A DNA stretch of 5,687 nucleotides. Origin: Fen731 sp964354265 (GTDB taxonomy: Bacteria; Actinomycetota; Humimicrobiia; Humimicrobiales; Humimicrobiaceae). Every line of letters begins with the position of its first letter. The stretch's first letter is position 1. The DNA is taken from the NCBI GenBank assembly GCA_964354265.1, contig CAYGYY010000110.1:1-5687 (forward strand), in the 5' to 3' direction. The notes below the pieces were generated by a model. It saw nothing but the letters and a program-made list of their open reading frames with translations, searched no databases and had not been told where the DNA came from. This document shows, piece by piece, positions 1-4,907 of the stretch. The position numbers were made by a program, and so were the translations under genes.

Positions 1-1015
1 CGAACATGGATTCAAGGGTTGCCTGGCCGTCAAATGTCTTGGAGCTTGAGCAGCCGCAGGTTGAAAATACAGGCAGTCCGAAGTATTTGCACACCTCAGT
101 CATTGCAGCATGTAAAAGGTTGAATTCAGTTGAACCATAACTTGCTACCCCTGTTGACATGTCCATGGCAAAATGCACACCCCCTGCAATTATCGGAGCT
201 CCTTTATTAATAAGCTGGGCGATTACAATTCCTGAGAGATACTCTGCAGCACCAAGGGCAATTGTGCCTGCAAGGGTTACCGGCGATGTTGCACCTGCAT
301 TAGGAGCAGGGGTATATACGTTTGGAATACCTTTTTTTGCCGCAAATTTCAGCTTTCCAAGGGCCTCCCTGGCATGTGTTAAAGGAGTAATTGGCTCAGC
401 ATATAATGCCATGAAAGGTTTCTGCCTGAAATTATCTTCACCATCTGCAAGGATGCAACACATGTTATAGATATCCTCCAGGCCCTTTCCGTCTATCGTA
501 GTGAGCACAAGCGGTTTTTTTGTGTTCCTGACCATTGCCAAAAACTGATACCTGTCATAAGTCATACCAGGCACATCAGAAGTAAGGCCAATAGACATGT
601 GAAAATCCATGTTAGGCAGGGCATCAGCAAGCTTTGCGCCGTCCATTATATCTTTTTCAAGCCATTTTCTTCTTTCACCTGTAAAAGAGTCCAATATAAA
701 TACTGCATCTGAACCAGTACCGAAATATATCCTGTCTTTTTCAAGCACCATTGCAAGTTTGCCACAACGGTCAGACATAGTTATCTTTTTTGGCGCAAAT
801 CCAAGGCACTCGTTGACTAAAAATGAAGGAATAAACGCTCTTATCCCTTTGATAATACACCCTGCAGCTTTCAGTAATGCAAGGACTTCAGCGTCATTTA
901 CATCTATTCCAACCCGTTCCAGGATATTATAGGATGTTGAAACAATATCCTCTATCTGGCTTTTTGATAATACATTGAATTGGGTTGTCTGGTTTGCAGT
1001 AAAATTTACCTTCAT
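1..1015 (-). CDS. MttB-family (trimethylamine methyltransferase-like, non-pyrrolysine) corrinoid methyltransferase, 3' end cut off
   Basis: The minus-strand frame opens at ATG 1015-1013 and stays open to the left edge, giving 338 residues. MttB proteins usually run about 475-500 aa, so the last third is missing. The start is supported by an AGGGAGG box 8 nt upstream. Family signatures seen include an FGTGSDAVFILD segment followed by TGERRKW near residues 98-118, a LADALPN segment, PLTHAREAL, and the PNAGATSPVTLAG core at 238-250, followed by MDMSTG near 284. The family transfers a methyl group from a tertiary or quaternary amine to a cobalamin protein in the cytoplasm. The loop expected to carry pyrrolysine (about 318-325, STCGCSSS) is made of sense codons, so this belongs to the branch typified by glycine betaine methyltransferase MtgB. 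The substrate cannot be read from the sequence. It has its own probable promoter and operator upstream. Family call sure; substrate unknown. Confidence 0.93.
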   Translation of the reverse strand, partial: MKVNFTANQTTQFNVLSKSQIEDIVSTSYNILERVGIDVNDAEVLALLKAAGCIIKGIRAFIPSFLVNECLGFAPKKITMSDRCGKLAMVLEKDRIYFGTGSDAVFILDSFTGERRKWLEKDIMDGAKLADALPNMDFHMSIGLTSDVPGMTYDRYQFLAMVRNTKKPLVLTTIDGKGLEDIYNMCCILADGEDNFRQKPFMALYAEPITPLTHAREALGKLKFAAKKGIPNVYTPAPNAGATSPVTLAGTIALGAAEYLSGIVIAQLINKGAPIIAGGVHFAMDMSTGVASYGSTEFNLLHAAMTEVCKYFGLPVFSTCGCSSSKTFDGQATLESMF

Positions 1016-1023
1016 TTAAGATT

Positions 1024-1030
1024 CCTCCCT
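1024..1030 (-). promoter_or_regulatory. Ribosome binding site of the left MttB-family gene
   Basis: The minus strand reads AGGGAGG, followed by 8 nt and then ATG at 1015-1013. This is the strongest Shine-Dalgarno box in the window and fixes the start codon. Confidence 0.85.
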
Positions 1031-1094
1031 GTTTAATAGTCCAAAGAATAAAAAAACTGATAAGTCGTAAGCTTGATGGATTTCAAACAAATCA

Positions 1095-1128
1095 ATTATA
1101 ATTCTATAGTAAATTAAATATAAATCAA
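1095..1128 (-). promoter_or_regulatory. Candidate sigma70-type promoter for the left MttB-family gene
   Basis: On the minus strand a TTGATT -35-like box (1128-1123) is followed after 16 bp by TAGAAT (1106-1101), a 5/6 match to the -10 consensus. A perfect TATAAT lies just downstream (1100-1095) but lacks a good -35 at 17 bp. The start of transcription would fall about 75-90 nt before the ATG. The region is so AT-rich that chance matches are easy. What lifts this one is that the half-site TAATTTACTA (1116-1107) fills the spacer right up to the -10. Confidence 0.45.
1107..1116. promoter_or_regulatory. Third copy of the palindrome half-site, inside the promoter
   Basis: TAGTAAATTA here is identical to the inner 10 bp of the right arm of the dyad (1166-1175) and inverted relative to 1153-1162. 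It lies between the candidate -35 and -10 boxes, where a bound regulator would block or alter RNA polymerase access. The distance to the same-orientation copy is 59 bp. Confidence 0.5.
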
Positions 1129-1148
1129 GTTATAAATTATCAATATTG

Positions 1149-1179
1149 TAAATAATTTACTATTTTAGTAAATTATTTA
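1149..1179. repeat. Perfect 14-3-14 inverted repeat, probable operator
   Basis: The left arm TAAATAATTTACTA (1149-1162) and right arm TAGTAAATTATTTA (1166-1179) are exact reverse complements around a TTT spacer. The 8-bp palindrome CAATATTG (1141-1148) abuts the left arm. The dyad sits just upstream of the candidate promoter of the left MttB-family gene and downstream of the XRE gene. It is pure A/T apart from one G/C pair per arm and has no U-run, so an operator is more likely than a terminator. That the neighbouring XRE protein binds it is inference. Confidence 0.75.
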
Positions 1180-1230
1180 ATTTTTAATTACAATAAAATA
1201 TAAATACTTTTTTATATCAATAATAGAGAT

Positions 1231-1249
1231 TACAGCTCCTGCGCCCTTA
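1231..1249 (-). repeat. Left copy of an imperfect direct repeat bracketing the OYE-M20-XRE block
   Basis: On the minus strand this reads TAAGG, three unmatched bases, then CAGGAGCTGTA. The copy at 4868-4850 has the same TAAGG-N3-CAGGAGCTGTA layout, so 16 of 19 positions match. The plus-strand word ATATCAAT also accompanies both copies: at 1214-1221 here, and at 4843-4850 sharing one base with the other. It lies 9 to 27 bp after the stop codon of the XRE gene. Confidence 0.6.
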
Positions 1250-1257
1250 ACCCGACA

Positions 1258-1512
1258 CTAGAATTTTAAGCTTGTCGGATCAAAATATTCTATTATCTCA
1301 TCAAGTTCATAAAAGAAAGAAATGGGTTTTTTTGTCTCATTTGCAATCAGGATAAGTTCTGCAGCATTAACTGCTCTTGTACCGTGTTCAATCCTTGAAA
1401 TGGTAACATATCCAATCCCAGTTTTATCTGCAAGCTGTTTCAGGGTAAGGTTTGACAATACCCTTGCTTTTCTTACACGCTCCCCGATCTCCCGGTTTAT
1501 ATCTCTTTTCAT
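1258..1512 (-). CDS. Small XRE-family (HTH_3 / Cro-C1 type) DNA-binding regulator
   Basis: This 84-aa protein is almost entirely one Cro/C1-type helix-turn-helix domain. Residues 8-20 form the first helix, TLKQLADKTGIG (23-34) the second, and YVTISRIEHGTR (35-46) the recognition helix with its usual SRIE-G turn. The tail to residue 70 contains the PISFFYEL segment common after such domains, then a short acidic end with no sensor or cupin domain. It starts at ATG 1512-1510 and stops with TAG at 1260-1258. It follows the M20 gene by 62 bp and has only a weak purine box. Two tandem TTTTAATATAAA repeats lie just before its start. It most likely regulates this cluster, perhaps through the dyad at 1149-1179 and its own upstream repeats. 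A stand-alone HTH this small could also be a toxin-antitoxin-type antidote, but no partner toxin gene is seen. Confidence 0.88.
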   Translation of the reverse strand: MKRDINREIGERVRKARVLSNLTLKQLADKTGIGYVTISRIEHGTRAVNAAELILIANETKKPISFFYELDEIIEYFDPTSLKF

Positions 1513-1529
1513 ATTCTTTAAAAAATCTC

Positions 1530-1555
1530 TTTATATTAAAAGTTTTATATTAAAA
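1530..1555 (-). repeat. Tandem 12-bp direct repeat before the XRE gene
   Basis: The minus strand has TTTTAATATAAA twice (1555-1544 and 1541-1530), separated by 2 bp, a 14-bp period. It ends 18 bp before the XRE start codon. Each copy carries a TATAAA, so the repeat may simply be -10-like sequence. Its placement also fits an autoregulatory operator. Confidence 0.55.
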
Positions 1556-1571
1556 ATAGACTTATTTACAA
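1544..1571 (-). promoter_or_regulatory. Weak candidate promoter for the XRE gene
   Basis: TTGTAA (1571-1566) is followed by a 16-bp spacer and TATAAA (1549-1544), which lies inside the upstream copy of the tandem repeat. It begins immediately after the M20 stop codon. The match is modest in AT-rich DNA, and the gene could instead be read from upstream. Confidence 0.3.
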
Positions 1572-1574
1572 AAA

Positions 1575-2798
1575 TCAGATTGATTTCTTGATTTTTTTAA
1601 AATTATTTCTTACAAGGTTAAAGAACCCACTGTCTGAAAGCACACTGAGCCCAGTCATGGCTAGAGCCTTTGTACCGATTAAAAGTCCATGGTTGCCGGT
1701 TTTGGAAAAAGATGAATGTGCCATTTCAAGAGTATGAAGTTCCACACCTTTTGCTGCAATTTTTACAATAGGGCAAATCGTCGGCATAAGATAGCTTAGA
1801 TTACCGATATCGCTTGACCCGGATATCTTTGGTTCAGGATCTATAGATTCACCAAGTAATCTGATATTCCTGGAATATTCTTCAAGCAGGGCATCATTCC
1901 CAATATAATCATCAACCGATTTCTCAAAATATGATATTTTCAATTTAGCGCCTGTCTGAATTGCAGCTCCCCTTGCACAATTCTTAACCTTTTCTACTAT
2001 TTCATTAAGATATTTCCTTGTCCTTGCTCTTATAGAGAATTGTGCAATTGTAAGGTCAGGAATAATATTTACCGCTTCTCCGCCTTTAACAATTATCCCA
2101 TGTATTCTAGCCTCCTCTTTTAATTGCTGCCGAAGCGCATGGACCGAATTAAAAAGCATTATCACGGAATCAAGAGCATTGATACCTTCCTGTGGTGCGG
2201 CAGCAGCATGTGAAGCCTTACCCATAAATGTAAACTGGATACCATCATTTGCAAGGAAAACTGGATTTATACAATTCCTGTCCCCAGCCTGGGTTATCAT
2301 TGCTATATCAACACTGTTAAAAATCCCATCATTAACCATCAGTATTTTACTATTAAATTTACTTTCGCCAGGCGTGCCGATGCATAATATCTTACCTGAG
2401 GTTTTGCCGGCCATTTTACTTAATGCAATTGCTGTGCCTACGCTTATAATGCTTGTTATATTATGACCAGATCCGTGCCCCAGATTTGGCAGTGCTTCAT
2501 ATTCAGATAAAAAAGCTATTGCAGGACCTTTACTTTCACAATTAAAGGAAGCAATAAAAGAAGTAGTTACGCCGCTTACTCCTTTCTTAACTTTAAACCC
2601 ATTATTTTCAAGCTCATCAGTTAAAAGCTTCAAAGCCTGGTATTCTTCTCCCGCATTTTCAGGATTATGATACAAAAAATTTGACATCTCAATTAATCTT
2701 TTAGAGTACTCATCAATAAAACCCAGCAGTTCACTTTTAAATCCCGGCATTTTGTTGTTTTCACTGGGGAGTAAAGTCTTTTTAATAGCGGTTCTCAT
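1575..2798 (-). CDS. M20D-type amidohydrolase / AbgB-PM20D2-like homologue with altered metal site
   Basis: The 407-aa length is normal for M20D peptidases/amidohydrolases, cytosolic enzymes that cleave N-acyl or dipeptide amide bonds with a two-metal centre. Recognised segments in order are EYEALPNLGHGSGHN (99-113), GTPGES (141-146), GKASHAAAAP with ALD (193-210, lid/dimer domain), HGIIVKGGEAVNIIPD (233-248), GSSDIGNLSY (327-336) and EMAHSSF (358-364). These match the AbgB/PM20D2 side of the family. The usual GHACGHN cysteine is Ser110, the second Glu of the EE pair is Ser146, and the usual ligand His after the catalytic Glu appears to be Gln170. His112, Glu145, His197 and His361 remain. No signal peptide is visible. 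The start ATG has AGGAG 8 nt upstream. It follows the OYE gene by 39 bp, so the two are probably co-transcribed. It is either a pseudo-enzyme or an enzyme with changed chemistry. Confidence 0.9.
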   Translation of the reverse strand: MRTAIKKTLLPSENNKMPGFKSELLGFIDEYSKRLIEMSNFLYHNPENAGEEYQALKLLTDELENNGFKVKKGVSGVTTSFIASFNCESKGPAIAFLSEYEALPNLGHGSGHNITSIISVGTAIALSKMAGKTSGKILCIGTPGESKFNSKILMVNDGIFNSVDIAMITQAGDRNCINPVFLANDGIQFTFMGKASHAAAAPQEGINALDSVIMLFNSVHALRQQLKEEARIHGIIVKGGEAVNIIPDLTIAQFSIRARTRKYLNEIVEKVKNCARGAAIQTGAKLKISYFEKSVDDYIGNDALLEEYSRNIRLLGESIDPEPKISGSSDIGNLSYLMPTICPIVKIAAKGVELHTLEMAHSSFSKTGNHGLLIGTKALAMTGLSVLSDSGFFNLVRNNFKKIKKSI

Positions 2799-2806
2799 AT
2801 TTTTAA

Positions 2807-2811
2807 CTCCT
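2807..2811 (-). promoter_or_regulatory. Ribosome binding site of the M20-like gene
   Basis: The minus strand AGGAG lies 8 nt before ATG 2798-2796. This supports the first ATG over the internal Met17, which has no such box. Confidence 0.75.
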
Positions 2812-2837
2812 ATTTTTGAATTTAATCATCAAATTAC

Positions 2838-4805
2838 TTATATTGTCTTTGCTGTCTCATAAGCCTGGGTGACCGCCTGGAATAATTTTCCGGGTTTATT
2901 GCAATCACCAATTACATAAATTTTTTTACAAGCATGCGAAAGTAGCTCTATTTCATTATATGGTACTTCAAAGCCGAAGGCATTTACAACTAAATCACAT
3001 TTTATTTTAAATTTATTTTTATTAACAATATTTTCAGCAATCACAAAATCATTGCCTATATTTAAAACTTTAAACTTCAAATAGAATCTTACATCTTCTT
3101 CAACCATCATCTTCTCCAGTACCATTGTCAGGTATTCAATATCATTACCGGACATTAATTTATCGCTATCTTCCAGTAGAGTAACTTTATTTTTATTTCT
3201 AGCCATCATCAATGCTGCTTCACAGGCCCTATCCTGGCCGCCGATTATTACAATTTCCTTATTTTTTATTTTAAATGCATTAAAGATTGCTTTTGAAACA
3301 CTTATAACATTGGTTCTACCAATGCCATCTATATCCGGAATCTTCTGCCTGGCTCCTATTGCCAGTACAACAGAATCAGGGTTTCCAGATATTAAAATTT
3401 CTTTAGTAACCGTAGTACTGGTGAATAATTTAATATTTGTTTTTTTCAATTCATTCATATAATAATCCAGCAAATCCCTGTGTTCATAGTTAAGTCCCTT
3501 AACAGAACTTGCAACAAGATTTCCGCCAATTCCATATTCCTTTTCATATAACTCTACTATATGACGCTTCTCATGCAGGGCAAGCGCACAAACAATACCT
3601 GCCGGTCCTGCGCCAGCAATTATTATTTTTTTGGGTATTTTTGTTTTTTTCAACGCTTTATTTTCAGAAACAAGCACATCCGGGTTTACAGAACAGCCTA
3701 TTATCCTGCTTTTTGTAGCTTCATCAAGACAAACAAAGCACCTTATACATGGCCTCACCGGTATATTTCTTTTTGCTTTATAGGCCCAGAGATTATCAGC
3801 AATAAAAGCCCTGCCTATAGAGACCAGGTCTGCCTTACCCCCACCTATTATTTGGTCAGCTTCATCAGGCTTTAAAATCGCACCTACTGCCATTATTGGA
3901 ATGTTCTGTACCTGTTTTTTTAAGGCTTCAGATATCTCTATAGTGGAATTTCTTGGCTGATACTGGCTTGGCATGATTGAATATTTAAAAAGGGAAAAAG
4001 GGATATCATGCTTTGCATATGAATACTCATGGATATAGGAAATTTTTTCTTTTGACAGGCGTTTGCCTATCCTTATTCCAAGAGGCAGGTCTATCCCGTC
4101 ACCTTCAGGAAATTCATAATATGTATTATATTTAAAACCAATAATAAAATCATCACCGCAAGCTTTCCTGATACCCCTTATCATTTCAACAGGCATTCTC
4201 ATCATGTTTTCAAAGCTTCCGCCATATTTGTCCGACCTTTTGTTAAAATGCGGTGTAATAAATGATGAAAGCAGGAAATCCTCTGCTGCGAATAATTCAA
4301 CGCCATCAAATCCTGCGGATTTAGCCCTCAGCGATGCATATATAAAATCCTGTATTATTTCCTCAACCTGCTCCGTCGCAAGTTCTACTGGTTTATTCTT
4401 CCCCTTCCATTGATGCCTGAAGTCTGGAATATCTATTGTTGGTACATAAGGGATTATGTCGTGGAACACATCATCTGCAAGTGTATTGGGTCCTCCCATT
4501 GCAGAGACCTGTAGAACAATTTTCGCACCTCCGCTGTGCCCTGCCTGTGCAAATCTTGATAATGATTCTATAAAAAAATCATCATAACTTCCAATAAATT
4601 TAACTTTGCCATATTTATAGGTCGCCATTGAAACTGTAGTTATTATCATACCGGTTTCAATTGAGCGTGCTTTAACGAAGGAAATATTCTCGTCTGTAAC
4701 TGTCCCGTCTGGACTGTAGGAATCAATCCCTATCGATGAAAAGACTATCCTGTTTTTAAGCTCAATATTGCCAAGCTTTATCGGCTTGAATAAGAATTTA
4801 TACAT
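2838..4805 (-). CDS. OYE-family FMN / 4Fe-4S / dinucleotide-binding oxidoreductase (dienoyl-CoA or enoate reductase-like)
   Basis: This 655-aa protein has the layout of FadH, 2-enoate reductase, BaiCD/BaiH and trimethylamine dehydrogenase. An N-terminal TIM barrel (1-345) holds KNRIVFSS (17-24), a barrel-end KADLVSIGRAF (334-344) for FMN phosphate, and YGGSFENMMR (204-213). A cluster motif C353-x2-C356-x2-C359-x11-C371 follows. The first nucleotide-binding fold has GAGPAG (398-403) and the C-terminal IGDC (632-635). In this family electrons pass from NAD(P)H through FAD and the cluster to FMN. The usual active-site segment (HGAHGYL, or GSEGYL in FadH) is FAAEDFL (172-178), which keeps Glu175 but has Phe177 for Tyr. 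The usual QxxH is QVS, with Ser101. The second Rossmann motif is GGQDRACE (522-529). The reaction is therefore uncertain. The ATG at 4805-4803 has no clear ribosome binding site, and a stop lies in frame upstream with no ATG, GTG or TTG between. Confidence 0.93.
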   Translation of the reverse strand: MYKFLFKPIKLGNIELKNRIVFSSIGIDSYSPDGTVTDENISFVKARSIETGMIITTVSMATYKYGKVKFIGSYDDFFIESLSRFAQAGHSGGAKIVLQVSAMGGPNTLADDVFHDIIPYVPTIDIPDFRHQWKGKNKPVELATEQVEEIIQDFIYASLRAKSAGFDGVELFAAEDFLLSSFITPHFNKRSDKYGGSFENMMRMPVEMIRGIRKACGDDFIIGFKYNTYYEFPEGDGIDLPLGIRIGKRLSKEKISYIHEYSYAKHDIPFSLFKYSIMPSQYQPRNSTIEISEALKKQVQNIPIMAVGAILKPDEADQIIGGGKADLVSIGRAFIADNLWAYKAKRNIPVRPCIRCFVCLDEATKSRIIGCSVNPDVLVSENKALKKTKIPKKIIIAGAGPAGIVCALALHEKRHIVELYEKEYGIGGNLVASSVKGLNYEHRDLLDYYMNELKKTNIKLFTSTTVTKEILISGNPDSVVLAIGARQKIPDIDGIGRTNVISVSKAIFNAFKIKNKEIVIIGGQDRACEAALMMARNKNKVTLLEDSDKLMSGNDIEYLTMVLEKMMVEEDVRFYLKFKVLNIGNDFVIAENIVNKNKFKIKCDLVVNAFGFEVPYNEIELLSHACKKIYVIGDCNKPGKLFQAVTQAYETAKTI

Positions 4806-4816
4806 GTTTTTTTTAT

Positions 4817-4858
4817 GGAGCTTTTTATAATGACTTTTAAAAATATCAATACAGCTCC
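4817..4858. repeat. Inverted repeat in the leader of the OYE gene
   Basis: GGAGCT (4817-4822) and AGCTCC (4853-4858) are exact reverse complements 30 bp apart. In the minus-strand transcript the inner part also offers UUUUUA against UAAAAA, so a bulged hairpin ending 11 nt before the ATG is possible. The only AGGAG-like box in this leader is inside one arm. It lacks the U-run of an intrinsic terminator. The structure is weak and may be chance. Confidence 0.35.
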
Positions 4859-4868
4859 TGAAACCTTA
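4850..4868 (-). repeat. Right copy of the imperfect direct repeat bracketing the OYE-M20-XRE block
   Basis: The minus strand reads TAAGG-N3-CAGGAGCTGTA, matching 1249-1231 at 16 of 19 positions, with the plus-strand ATATCAAT at 4843-4850 shared as well. It lies 45 bp upstream of the OYE start. The two copies are 3,619 bp apart and in the same orientation. They could be the scar of an insertion or a shared regulator site, since both sit upstream of a minus-strand gene. Confidence 0.6.
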
Positions 4869-4907
4869 TAATTTTACTGAAAGGATGCTTACTTTTGTAA
4901 AATCTTT

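Larger units (their letters stand above)
1016..1257. other. AT-rich intergenic regulatory spacer
   Basis: These 242 bp separate the XRE gene from the left MttB-family gene. I see no open reading frame worth calling and no convincing GC-rich hairpin with a U-run after the XRE stop. The spacer holds, from the XRE side: one copy of the block-flanking direct repeat, a long A/T stretch, the 31-bp dyad, the promoter with the extra half-site, and the ribosome binding site. The density of repeats suggests that the left MttB-family gene is regulated separately rather than read only from upstream. Confidence 0.7.

Noticed and set aside
159..932. Plus-strand open frames at 159-470 and 609-932
   Set aside because: They lie antisense to the MttB-family gene, which has clear motifs and a strong ribosome binding site. 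Their translations have no recognisable domain.
1..1015. Pyrrolysine-containing trimethylamine methyltransferase
   Set aside because: No in-frame TAG occurs in the visible part, including the loop near residues 318-325 where pyrrolysine is expected. The unseen C-terminus is past that site.
1149..1179. The 31-bp palindrome as an intrinsic terminator of the XRE gene
   Set aside because: The stem is almost all A/T and is not followed by a U-run. It lies 79 bp beyond the stop and its half-site is repeated in the promoter, which fits an operator better.
1016..1257. Riboswitch (for example cobalamin type) or small RNA before the left MttB gene
   Set aside because: No cobalamin-box-like or other conserved structured sequence is visible. 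The spacer is low-complexity AT with short palindromes.
1322..1591. Plus-strand open frame over the XRE gene
   Set aside because: It is antisense to a clear helix-turn-helix gene and runs into AT-rich spacer. The hydrophobic composition is a shadow effect.
2179..4413. Plus-strand open frames inside the M20 and OYE genes (2179-2466, 3509-3718, 3561-3875, 4204-4413)
   Set aside because: They overlap well-supported minus-strand coding sequence and show no start signal or domain.
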